Assembly (NCBI GenBank): GCA_007126575.1
Contig: SLBA01000133.1
Span: 1-32,999, forward strand
DNA: 32,999 nt
Source: Gemmatimonadota bacterium
Lineage (GTDB): Bacteria > Gemmatimonadota > Gemmatimonadetes > Longimicrobiales > Gaopeijiaceae
Reading direction: 5' to 3'
Below, one piece after another: positions 8,673 through 15,751 of the stretch. The translations under genes and the position numbers were made by a program. Position 1 is the stretch's first letter; the number at the start of each line of letters is the position of its first letter. The notes under the pieces were generated by a model. It was given only the letters and a program-made list of their open reading frames with translations, made no database searches and was not told where the DNA came from.

Positions 8673-9143
8673 TCAGGACAGGGTCTGAAACGACACGGAA
8701 ATTCCGGAACTTTCGATCTCGACCGTGGCCATGGAGACGGGAAGGTCGAAGCGTCGGGGGCCACAGCTGCCGGGGTTCAGGACCAGCTGTTCCTCGACTC
8801 GATCCTCCTTCGGGCGGTGGGTGTGCCCGTAAACCACCAGGTCGGCCCGGGGAAATCGTTCCGCCAGCCGGACAGGGGTGAGCGATCCCAGGGTGTGCCC
8901 GTGGGTGAGCGCGATCAGGATCCCCCGGAGCTCGAATTCCTCGCTTTCCGCGAGGCGGTGGCGGATCGGAAAGCCGTCGGTGTTGCCCCAGACCGCGGTC
9001 ACCGGTGCCACGGCCTCCAGCGCCACCAGGATCTCGGGGTCTCCCACATCTCCGGCGTGAAGGATGTGCTCCACACCCTCGAGGAGAGGAAAGACTTCGG
9101 GGCGCAGGAGCCCATGGGTGTCCGACAGAACTCCGATCTTCAC
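8673..9143 (-). CDS. YfcE/MJ0936-like metallophosphoesterase
   Basis: A small calcineurin-like phosphoesterase (156 aa). The two-metal motifs are complete: SDTHG near the N-terminus, HAGDVGD, GNTD, THGH and GHTHRP. Family members hydrolyse phosphodiesters such as model substrates or cyclic nucleotides; the true substrate is not predictable. The frame continues far upstream, but the conserved N-terminus (KIGVLSDTHG) fixes the start at GTG 9143, preceded by GAGGCGAG. This GTG overlaps the stop of the glycosyltransferase gene (GTGA), so it is translationally coupled and the last gene of its operon. Confidence 0.9.
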   Translation of the reverse strand: MKIGVLSDTHGLLRPEVFPLLEGVEHILHAGDVGDPEILVALEAVAPVTAVWGNTDGFPIRHRLAESEEFELRGILIALTHGHTLGSLTPVRLAERFPRADLVVYGHTHRPKEDRVEEQLVLNPGSCGPRRFDLPVSMATVEIESSGISVSFQTLS

Positions 9144-10288
9144 AGACTCGCCTCGACAAATCGATCGGCCAGGTGGGACAGCGAAAACGTCCGGACTCTC
9201 CGGTACCCCGCCTCGGTCATCCGTTCCCTCAATTCCGGATTCCGGGCGAGCTCGACCAGGGCGTGTCCGAGCTCCTCGTGGTCTCCGGGCGCGAAGAGGC
9301 GGCCCCCCGCGCCACTTCCCACGACCTCGGGGGTGGCGCCCGCCCGCGCCGCCACGATCGGAAGCCCCGAGGCCATCGCCTCTAGAAATACGAGTCCGAA
9401 TCCTTCCTGGAGGGAAGGGAGACAGAAGAGGTGTGCATCCCGATAGGCGGCCCGTACCCGGGCCGAATCCTCGACCGGACCCAGAAACTGGACGGGCCGA
9501 CTCAGGTCGAGTCCGCGAGCGAGCTTCTCGAGCCGGGCGAGTTCCGGGCCGCCCCCGATCACCCGGAGCCGGGCGGGTACTCCGGCTCGCTCGAGCACCG
9601 GAAGGGCGCGCAGCAGGGTGGCCGTGTCCTTGCGCTGATACTGGCGGGCCACCGAGAGGATCTCGAGGGGAGCCGCGGGGGAGGGAAGCGTCGCGCTGCG
9701 ATCTGCCTTCGAGCCGTTCAGACCCCGGCCGTTGTCTTCCGGAAGGCTCCACTCCTCGAGGTCGATCGCCTCGGGCACCACACGGAGGACGCGCGGGGGG
9801 AGCCCGTAGCTCGACGAGGCGATCCCGGCCGAGTACCGACTGGGCACGAGCACCCGGTCGGCAGCCCGTGCATTCATCGATTCCAGCCGTGCCACGAAGG
9901 AGAGGAGGAGGGAGTCCGGGCCCCGCGCGAAGCGAGCCTCGTCGGCCGCGACTCCCTTGAGCCAGAGCGCAAAGGGAGGGGAGGGGCGTCCATTGTGACC
10001 CGCCCGCTCGCGATCCCGGGTCGCCCACAGGAACCCGTCGAGGTCGAACCCGACCACCAGGTCCAGGGGTCCGGAGTCGTGGATCCGCCGAGCGATCGAG
10101 CGATTGAACCGGAGGCGCTGGACCAGGAGAGGGAGTGGACGGTCCGCGCTTCGCACCCGCTCGGGCGAAAGGAGTACGACCTGGTGCCCCCGAACCGTGA
10201 GCCCCCGGGCGAGGTTGGCGATGCTGACCGCCGTTCCCGATCCCTGATGTCGGGCTTCGGGCCAGGAGTTGAGGAATGCGATGCGCAC
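9140..10288 (-). CDS. Glycosyltransferase family 4 (GT-B) enzyme
   Basis: A cytoplasmic nucleotide-sugar-dependent glycosyltransferase of 382 aa, normal length for GT4. The N-terminal acceptor half starts with MRIAFLNSWP and has a GSGTAVSIANLARGL segment of the type found in GT4 enzymes. The C-terminal donor half has LEILSVARQYQRKD, LRVIGGGPEL and the EX7E motif in EGFGLVFLEAMASGLPIV. The acceptor and the sugar cannot be told; no other surface-polysaccharide gene is in the neighbourhood. It follows the pterin dehydratase gene by 16 bases and overlaps the phosphoesterase gene, so it sits in the middle of a short operon of apparently unrelated functions. Confidence 0.88.
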   Translation of the reverse strand: MRIAFLNSWPEARHQGSGTAVSIANLARGLTVRGHQVVLLSPERVRSADRPLPLLVQRLRFNRSIARRIHDSGPLDLVVGFDLDGFLWATRDRERAGHNGRPSPPFALWLKGVAADEARFARGPDSLLLSFVARLESMNARAADRVLVPSRYSAGIASSSYGLPPRVLRVVPEAIDLEEWSLPEDNGRGLNGSKADRSATLPSPAAPLEILSVARQYQRKDTATLLRALPVLERAGVPARLRVIGGGPELARLEKLARGLDLSRPVQFLGPVEDSARVRAAYRDAHLFCLPSLQEGFGLVFLEAMASGLPIVAARAGATPEVVGSGAGGRLFAPGDHEELGHALVELARNPELRERMTEAGYRRVRTFSLSHLADRFVEASL

Positions 10289-10304
10289 CGGGTGGTCTCC
10301 GCTC

Positions 10305-10640
10305 TCAGCGGGCCTGGGCTTCGATCCGAGCGGCCAGAATGAAGTCGTTCTCGCTCAATCCACCGATGTCATGGGTCCAGATGCGGATCGTGGTCTTTCC
10401 CCAGGTCAGGGTGATCTCGGGGTGGTGCCCCTCCTTTTCGGCGATCACACCGACATCGTTGGTGAACTCGAGGGCCTCGACGAAATTCTCGAACTCGAAG
10501 GTGCCCTCGAGGTGGTGGTCGTCGACCACCGTCCACCGATCGGAAATCGCGTCGCTGTAGTGCTTCAGCGCATCTCCCTTGAGCGGCTGGGCGTCATCAC
10601 CCATGGGCTGGCAGTGTCTGGAGAGCAGGTCCATCGTCAT
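10305..10640 (-). CDS. phhB: 4a-hydroxytetrahydrobiopterin dehydratase (pterin-4a-carbinolamine dehydratase)
   Basis: A protein of 111 aa, normal for this family, which dehydrates 4a-hydroxy-tetrahydrobiopterin during pterin recycling after aromatic amino-acid hydroxylation. The signature region is clear: EKEGHHPEITLTWGK, then IRIWTHDIGGLSENDFILAARI. The frame extends upstream, but ATG 10640 has AGGGAGA just ahead of it and gives the expected length. No phenylalanine hydroxylase gene is in the window. The gene precedes the glycosyltransferase by 16 bases and follows the ImuB tail gene by about 107 bases. Confidence 0.9.
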   Translation of the reverse strand: MTMDLLSRHCQPMGDDAQPLKGDALKHYSDAISDRWTVVDDHHLEGTFEFENFVEALEFTNDVGVIAEKEGHHPEITLTWGKTTIRIWTHDIGGLSENDFILAARIEAQAR

Positions 10641-10747
10641 AGAGGTCTCCCTGGCGGAGGCTCGAAAGGTCGGCGCGTACGACGCCGTGGTGGTGCGGGC
10701 TCGGGGTACCCGGGAGGCCGATTCGGGATCCGGACCGCTCCGTTCCT

Positions 10748-11011
10748 TCACCCCTGCAGGAACCATCGACCCTCGGTCCGGTCCCGATAGAGGACGATCA
10801 TCCGTCCGGATTCGAGCACGACGGCGTAGTAGCTGCGCGAAATGGGGCGCCGCCACCACTCGTCGTCGATCCGCCAGCTCTCTCGAATCCCGGCGATGGC
10901 CACGAATCCCCGCCGGCCCCGTACCGCCACGGGTCGACCCTCGGGGTCGGTCCGCACCTGCAGGGGGCGAAGCCGCTGGACGGGACGAAGGGACGGGCCG
11001 GGGGCTCGCAT
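10748..11011 (-). CDS. ImuB C-terminal tail-like protein (DUF6504-like), separate ORF
   Basis: This 87-residue product matches what normally forms the C-terminal tail of ImuB-type proteins: a LRPVQRLRPL segment, then GRPVAVRGRRGFVAI, SWRIDDEWWRRPISRSYY and a terminal IVLYRDRTEGRWFLQG. The ATG is at 11011, four bases after the ImuB stop and in the +1 frame. GGAGGGTGAGCCCATG places a Shine-Dalgarno sequence across the stop codon, so it can be made by coupled re-initiation. Read as one unit, ImuB plus this piece would be about 520 aa, the usual ImuB length. It is therefore either a natural gene split or a frameshift. The family name is from memory. Confidence 0.72.
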   Translation of the reverse strand: MRAPGPSLRPVQRLRPLQVRTDPEGRPVAVRGRRGFVAIAGIRESWRIDDEWWRRPISRSYYAVVLESGRMIVLYRDRTEGRWFLQG

Positions 11012-11015
11012 GGGC

Positions 11016-12317
11016 TCACCCTCCGTCCAGCGGAAGGAGGGCATGCCTGCGCTCGGGGATCCGTGACCATGGGTCGACCTCGACCACCCGGTACAGCGGG
11101 GCGTCCCCCAACCGGAGGTGCAGCTCACGCACCGCCCTGCGCAGCGCCTCGCCCACCGGGCCCGTGGTGAGAGGATCGTCCTCGGCCGGAGCACGACGCC
11201 CCCCCGCGCCCAGCTCCCGGCGACTGAAGAGCGATGTCTGGGTGGCCGGCGCCCCGAACTCGAAGGCTTCGACGAAGAGGGTCTCGAGTGCGCGGGGTGG
11301 GGGATACAGCTCCATCCGACTCCGGATCGGGAAGGCCAGCGTCTCACGACGGGCGGCGGCCTCGCGCAGGGTGACCTCGATCTGCCAGGATCCGCCCTCC
11401 TCGAGGTGGCCACCGACCCGGAGCCCCTTGAGCGCCCGATCCCGCCGACCCGGATGGGCCAGAAGTCGTGCGAGAACCCGATCCAGCGCCCGATGCAGGG
11501 TGTCTCTGTCTCCGACCGCCGCCGGGAGCTCCAGCGAGACGCGCACGGGGCGGGGGCGGTGCCGCGCCCGCACGGGGTCGATGCGCTCTCCCCGGGCCAG
11601 CGCATGGGCCTCGCGTCCATCCGCCCCGAAGTGACGCAGGAGCGCGGCGACCGGCAGACTCCCCAGTATGCCCAGGGTGTGGATGTCGAGCCGGTGCAGC
11701 CGGGCCACCGCGTCGACCGGAAGGGGCAGGCTCTCGATCGGCTGGTCCGCCAGGAAGGAGGCGAGCCCCGCCTCTCCGACGAGCACGGGTTCCCCGGGGC
11801 GCGCCGCCACCGCCGCCACCCTCGCCGCGAAGGTCCCCGGCGCCCGCCCCGCCCGGACCGCCGCGACCAGAGGGCGGGGAAGCACCCGCAGGAGGGCGTG
11901 GAGCATCCGGTCCACCTGTTCGCGTGGTGAACCGTACAGCCGCTCGAGCCCATCCATTCCCACGAGGATCACGCCCGGCTCCACCGGCTCCAGGATCGGA
12001 CTCATGGCACCGAGACACTCCAGGATCTCTTCGGTCGCCGCCGCGTAGTGCGCCGGATCCGGCTCCAGCAGGGTGAGGGCGGGGCAGAGCGAGACCGCCT
12101 CCGACACCCGCATGCCGGGACGCACTCCGGCCGTTGCGGCCCGCTCCGACACCTGCCAGATCACCTGCTGGGCCGAACTCCCCTCTCCGGGGCGCAGGAG
12201 CGCGGCCGAGGTCGCGTCCAGGCCGGGGGAGCGCACGAGCTCCAGCCGAAGCTCGAAGGTCGGGAGGCGGAGGCAGAGGGCGATGAGCGAGCTTCGGGTA
12301 CCGCGAGAGGAAGTCAT
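11016..12317 (-). CDS. imuB: ImuB-like inactive Y-family DNA polymerase (mutasome subunit)
   Basis: The product (433 aa) has the Y-polymerase plan: palm/finger region (about 1-170), thumb-like helix-hairpin segment (LARLHRLDIHTLGIL) and little finger. The N-terminus (LIALCLRLPTFELRLE) lacks the metal-binding Asp pattern of DinB, and the place of the SxDE motif is taken by ILVGMDGLERLYGS, as in ImuB proteins, which lack catalytic acidic residues and act as a beta-clamp-binding platform with ImuA and DnaE2. The protein ends at PERRHALLPLDGG, short of the usual ImuB tail, which is encoded in the next ORF. No imuA/recA-like gene or dnaE2 is beside it. The upstream region has a promoter-like sequence overlapped by TTCGG repeats, so SOS control is plausible. 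Confidence 0.82.
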   Translation of the reverse strand: MTSSRGTRSSLIALCLRLPTFELRLELVRSPGLDATSAALLRPGEGSSAQQVIWQVSERAATAGVRPGMRVSEAVSLCPALTLLEPDPAHYAAATEEILECLGAMSPILEPVEPGVILVGMDGLERLYGSPREQVDRMLHALLRVLPRPLVAAVRAGRAPGTFAARVAAVAARPGEPVLVGEAGLASFLADQPIESLPLPVDAVARLHRLDIHTLGILGSLPVAALLRHFGADGREAHALARGERIDPVRARHRPRPVRVSLELPAAVGDRDTLHRALDRVLARLLAHPGRRDRALKGLRVGGHLEEGGSWQIEVTLREAAARRETLAFPIRSRMELYPPPRALETLFVEAFEFGAPATQTSLFSRRELGAGGRRAPAEDDPLTTGPVGEALRRAVRELHLRLGDAPLYRVVEVDPWSRIPERRHALLPLDGG

Positions 12318-12335
12318 GGGCAGGCAGAGAGAGAA

Positions 12336-12389
12336 ACCGAATGAAAGCCGAAATCAAAGGGTATACCGAACAAAGACCGAAATCAAGGC
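12336..12389 (-). promoter_or_regulatory. imuB promoter with two TTCGG-N6-TTCGG repeats (candidate SOS operator)
   Basis: On the minus strand four TTCGG half-sites appear as two direct repeats with an 11-base period: 12381-12377 with 12370-12366, and 12352-12348 with 12341-12337. The flanks are also alike, giving two similar units of about 25 bases offset by 29. TTGATT (12386-12381) and TATACC (12365-12360) form a promoter-like pair with a short 15-base spacer. One repeat pair fills the spacer and the other covers the expected start point. An 11-base period also marks the direct-repeat LexA boxes of Alphaproteobacteria; identity with LexA here is inference. Confidence 0.5.
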
Positions 12390-12493
12390 GTTCCCCATGC
12401 GTCTTCCGGTCGTTCACCCTTTCCCCGAAGGTCCCGGAGCGAGACTTTTCAGGGCCAGTGGCCCGATCTCGTATCCTTCCGCCCCGTGCCTCC

Positions 12494-13249
12494 GTGACTC
12501 CCACTCCATCCGATCCGTCCGACGAGAGCACGATCCACCTCACCCGGGCCCGCCTCGACACGCCGCCCGTCGCCCTCGCACGGCTCGAGTCCCTCCTGGC
12601 ACCCGACGAGCTCGCTCGCGCCGATCGCTTCCGCTTCGAACACCTGCGCCGGCGGCACATCGTGAGCTGGGGCCTTCTGCGCCTGATCCTGGCCCGTGTC
12701 ACAGGGATCGCCCCCGAAGCCCTCCGCTTCACCCACAACGAGAAGGGCAAGCCGCGACTGGCCGACCCGGGCCCCAGCTTCAACCTCTCGCACTCCGGTC
12801 CGTACCTGCTGGTCGGGTGGGCCCGCGAGGGCCGGGTGGGTGTGGACCTCGAAGTCGAGCGCGCCCTCTCCGATCTCGAGGCGCTGGCCGAGCGCACCTT
12901 CGCCCCCGAGGAGTCCAGCGCGCTCCTGGCCCTGCCTCCCGAGGAGCGGGTTTCGGCATTCTTCCGCATCTGGACCCGCAAGGAGGCGTTCGTCAAAGCG
13001 GTGGGAGGAGGGCTCACGGTACCCCTCAAGTCCTTCGCCGTCCGACTGACGCCGAAGGAGGGGAATACCCTCATCCGTCTCGACGCGAAGTGGACGCGCC
13101 ACGGCGATCCGGATCGCTCGGGCTGGTGGGTCGCCTCGCCCCCCGATCCCATGGGAGACGAGGAACCCCTCGCCATGGCGGTGGCATGGGATCGAGGGCC
13201 GGCGCGGATTCGCTGGGTCGACTGGGAGGAGGTCAGCCGGTCGTCGTGA
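12494..13249 (+). CDS. 4'-phosphopantetheinyl transferase, Sfp/AcpT type
   Basis: Transfers phosphopantetheine from CoA to a serine of carrier proteins (acyl or peptidyl carrier). Sfp-type motifs are present in order: LRFTHNEKGKPRL, FNLSHSG, GRVGVDLEVER (Mg-binding Asp/Glu) and FFRIWTRKEAFVKAVGGGL. From GTG 12494 the product has 251 aa, normal for the Sfp class. The frame is open further upstream, and GTG 12458, preceded by AGGG, is an alternative. It is divergent from imuB and its end overlaps the end of the convergent marC gene by 17 bases. No polyketide or peptide synthase is in the window, so it may serve fatty-acid synthesis or a distant cluster. Confidence 0.9.
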   Translation: MTPTPSDPSDESTIHLTRARLDTPPVALARLESLLAPDELARADRFRFEHLRRRHIVSWGLLRLILARVTGIAPEALRFTHNEKGKPRLADPGPSFNLSHSGPYLLVGWAREGRVGVDLEVERALSDLEALAERTFAPEESSALLALPPEERVSAFFRIWTRKEAFVKAVGGGLTVPLKSFAVRLTPKEGNTLIRLDAKWTRHGDPDRSGWWVASPPDPMGDEEPLAMAVAWDRGPARIRWVDWEEVSRSS

Positions 13250-13886
13250 GGATGTCGACCGCGATCGCCCGGATGCCGTCGACCATGAACTGCACGGCGA
13301 TCACCGCCAGGAGCAGACCCATGATGCGCGTCAGGACGTTGACGCCGCTCGTCCCCAGGAGCCGGGTCAGGTACGGTGCGGCGCTCAGGACCCCGTATAT
13401 GCTCCCCAGGACCAGGAGGATGGCGAGAAAGAGGACCGCGAAGTAGGCCGGAGTGAGGGCATCGCCGGCCAGCACCATCACCGTGGTGATCGCCCCCGGG
13501 CCCACGATCATCGGAATGCCCAGAGGGGTGATCCCCACCTCCTCCTTGCCCATCCCCTCGTCCTCCTCCTCCTGGGTCGACTTGACCCGGGAGCGCTTCA
13601 CCTGGAGCATGTCCATCGCGATCCCGAAGATGATGACGCCTCCGGCGATCCGGAAAGCGTCGATCGTGATCCCGAACACCTGGAAGATCGCTCCACCCAG
13701 GAGTGTGAAGGTGACGAGGACCACGAGTCCGGTAAGGACCGCGATCCGAAGGGTACGGGCCCGGTTCTTGGGGGCCTGCCCCTCGGTGAGTGCCAGGTAG
13801 ACGGGCGCAGCGGTGAGCGGGTTCGTGATCGCGAGAAGCGAGGTCAGGCTGAGGAGCCCGAAGGTGATGAGACCTTCGGGGATCAT
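13233..13886 (-). CDS. MarC family integral membrane protein
   Basis: A membrane protein of 217 aa with about six hydrophobic helices and the family's characteristic early ITNPLTAAPVYLALT, a mid-protein GIAMDML segment, a charged cytoplasmic loop (KSTQEEEDEGMGKEE) and GITPLGIPMIVGPGAITTVM. The MarC (UPF0056) family has no settled function; early links to multiple antibiotic resistance were not confirmed. The start ATG 13886 follows the nuclease stop by 31 bases, so it is probably the last gene of a TetR-nuclease-MarC transcript. Its 3' end overlaps the convergent phosphopantetheinyl transferase gene. Confidence 0.9.
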   Translation of the reverse strand: MIPEGLITFGLLSLTSLLAITNPLTAAPVYLALTEGQAPKNRARTLRIAVLTGLVVLVTFTLLGGAIFQVFGITIDAFRIAGGVIIFGIAMDMLQVKRSRVKSTQEEEDEGMGKEEVGITPLGIPMIVGPGAITTVMVLAGDALTPAYFAVLFLAILLVLGSIYGVLSAAPYLTRLLGTSGVNVLTRIMGLLLAVIAVQFMVDGIRAIAVDILTTTG

Positions 13887-13917
13887 GAGAGGAGCGGCCG
13901 AAGGGGGACGGGGCCCA

Positions 13918-14910
13918 TCATCGGGCGGCGACCGCTTCGCTCTCGACCCAGGCGCTCCACCACAGGTCCCGCAGCATCACGGCTCCATCGGCGATCCGGT
14001 CGACCGCGAAGGCGAGCGAGACGGAATCGGGATCCCGGTCCGGCGCGAAGCCATGGTCGCGGTCGATTCGGTAGAGTTCCTCGACGTACCCGTTGATCTG
14101 CCGGATGTAGGCGAAGACTGCCGTTCGGGTGTCGGGGCCCGCCATGGTGACCGGACTCTCGGGCTCCACCCTCGGGGTGATATGCTCCTGGGTGACGTGC
14201 GCCCGGACGAACTGCGTTTCGAAGCGGGAATGGAACTGCCGATCGGTGGTGTAGCCCTCGGGGTTCGGGACCTGGGCCTCGTCCCATCCGTTGAAGTGGA
14301 TCGTGGTGTGGTGGGGTTGCGATGCGTCGGTCACGAAGTGCCCGAGGATTCCGGCATCGTTGATGATGCGCGCCTCGAGGTACCGGCGGACGGCCGGGTC
14401 CTCGGCGTTGCGCCAGCGTGCGAAGCCGTTGACCAGGCGCTGCTGCAACTCCAGGATCGCGAAGGGCAGGAAGCCCACGTCGCGCTGCGGGTTCTCGAGC
14501 CCCGCCCGCACGAGCCGCGCGTGGAAGTCCCATCGATCGCGGGACTCCTCGAGGATGTCCCCCGGGATGTTCTCGAGGTCGATGTAGTGGTCGTAGCGGA
14601 AGCCCTGGTCCATTTCGTGGAAATCCCCGTCCCGCCACTGGTCGGGCTCCGGGTTCAGCCAGATCAGCTGATCCTCGGACTCGACGAAGAAGTCGGGGAT
14701 CTCGGCGGGAAGGCTCCGGACCGCGGCGCGAGCGGCCATCCGGTGGCCATCGGCACCCCAGCGGGTGACCGAGTCGTTGTCAGGGGTCGAGGGCGCCGAA
14801 TGCGCGGAGCCGGAACTCAGGGCCAGCGAGACCATGAGGATCGGGATCCCGATGGCATGCAGCGATGGGACGTCCGAGCGGGTGAAGGCCGGAAAATCGA
14901 AGATTCGCAT
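13918..14910 (-). CDS. Secreted S1/P1 nuclease / phospholipase C-superfamily zinc enzyme
   Basis: An exported protein of 330 aa. A long N-terminal stretch (to about residue 40, SGSAHSAP) looks like a signal peptide. W51 and H56 in RWGADGHRMAA correspond to the Trp and His that bind zinc at the mature N-terminus in P1 nuclease. Further ligands are visible in DHYIDL (H108, D111) and GHFVTDASQPHHTT (H191, D195, H200/H201). This is the three-zinc site of S1/P1 nucleases and bacterial phospholipase C, so it should cleave phosphodiesters of single-stranded nucleic acid or lipids. The gene begins 45 bases after the TetR gene and is followed by marC at 31 bases, so TetR control is likely. Nuclease versus lipase cannot be decided by eye. 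Confidence 0.85.
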   Translation of the reverse strand: MRIFDFPAFTRSDVPSLHAIGIPILMVSLALSSGSAHSAPSTPDNDSVTRWGADGHRMAARAAVRSLPAEIPDFFVESEDQLIWLNPEPDQWRDGDFHEMDQGFRYDHYIDLENIPGDILEESRDRWDFHARLVRAGLENPQRDVGFLPFAILELQQRLVNGFARWRNAEDPAVRRYLEARIINDAGILGHFVTDASQPHHTTIHFNGWDEAQVPNPEGYTTDRQFHSRFETQFVRAHVTQEHITPRVEPESPVTMAGPDTRTAVFAYIRQINGYVEELYRIDRDHGFAPDRDPDSVSLAFAVDRIADGAVMLRDLWWSAWVESEAVAAR

Positions 14911-14955
14911 GGATTCAGGTACCGGGAAGAGAAGGGGCGGGGTCCGGGGACCCGG

Positions 14956-15696
14956 TCAGGAGCGGTTCAGGCTCGGGGGATCGGGTGCCACGAATCCCGC
15001 GGAGCGAAGCAGGAAGACGGCCCGTCGCCCGAGGGTCAGGGGCAGGTGCTCGGAGACTCCGGTGCTCTCCTGTGCCGTGGGAGGCGTCGGAGCGGTGCGG
15101 CGGCCCGGTCCGGATGCGCGAAGACTCTCGCCCAGGGCACCGGTGACCAGCGACGCCAGGTCGGCCGCGTCGACCTCCTGCAGGGGGACCGACATCGGAA
15201 GACTCTCGTCGAGGCGGTCCCGGACCCATCGGGCCCATGTGTCGACGAGGGCCGGCCTAGCCGTGGAGTCCCCGGGCGCGGTATCGGCTTCGTCTGCCAT
15301 GCGGTCGGGCAGGGGGAGTGCGGGGAGTCGGGTCGATACGATCTGCGCGATCGAGGGGTTCGCCTCGAGTCGACGGGCTACCCCGTCGAGTACGTGGATG
15401 ATTGCGTCGGTACCCCGGTAGCCCTCGCCGTCGGACTCGACCACCGATTCGGCCCACACCTCGGCCATGAAGTCGGCGAGAATGTGGTCCTTGGTGGGGA
15501 AGTGGTTGAAGAAGGTGCCCTTGGCGACGCCGGTCTCTCGGGTAAGACGAGAGATCGACGTCTCGTCATACCCTTCGCTGTGGAAGAGGGCCAAGGCGCA
15601 ATCGAACAAGCTCTCCCGGATTTCTTCGGGAGACATGCGAGTGCGCCCGGCCCTCTTTTTTCCATGGCGCGTCCGGGGTGGTCGTGTAGAAGTCAT
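14956..15696 (-). CDS. TetR/AcrR family transcriptional regulator
   Basis: The N-terminal region (about residues 22-70) has the TetR helix-turn-helix: ESLFDCALALFHSEGYDETS, then ISRLTRETGVAKGTFFNHFPTKDHILADF, which holds the recognition helix and the conserved GTFFNHFP. The C-terminal part (about 75-246) is a variable ligand or dimer domain. The protein is slightly longer than average because of a basic N-terminal leader of about 20 residues. It heads a minus-strand cluster with the S1/P1 nuclease and MarC genes. A dense set of GGTCA/TGACC elements just upstream of its ATG is a likely binding site. Confidence 0.9.
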   Translation of the reverse strand: MTSTRPPRTRHGKKRAGRTRMSPEEIRESLFDCALALFHSEGYDETSISRLTRETGVAKGTFFNHFPTKDHILADFMAEVWAESVVESDGEGYRGTDAIIHVLDGVARRLEANPSIAQIVSTRLPALPLPDRMADEADTAPGDSTARPALVDTWARWVRDRLDESLPMSVPLQEVDAADLASLVTGALGESLRASGPGRRTAPTPPTAQESTGVSEHLPLTLGRRAVFLLRSAGFVAPDPPSLNRS

Positions 15697-15705
15697 GCCG
15701 AATGA

Positions 15706-15751
15706 TGACCCCGGTCACAGCCGGGGGTCAAGTCGGTCATGACCGCGGTCA
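15706..15751. promoter_or_regulatory. Cluster of GGTCA/TGACC elements upstream of tetR (candidate operator)
   Basis: In 46 bases there are TGACC-CC-GGTCA (15706-15717), GGGTCA (15725-15730), the perfect 12-base palindrome CGGTCATGACCG (15734-15745) and another GGTCA (15747-15751). TGACCCCGG with CCGGGGGTCA (15706-15730) can also form a hairpin, so part of it may terminate the metalloprotease transcript that ends at 15749. The position directly in front of the tetR start suits autoregulation. Confidence 0.5.

Noticed and set aside
13813-15705. Open frame of about 630 codons antisense to TetR and the nuclease
   Set aside because: It spans two real genes and their gap and shows no motifs.
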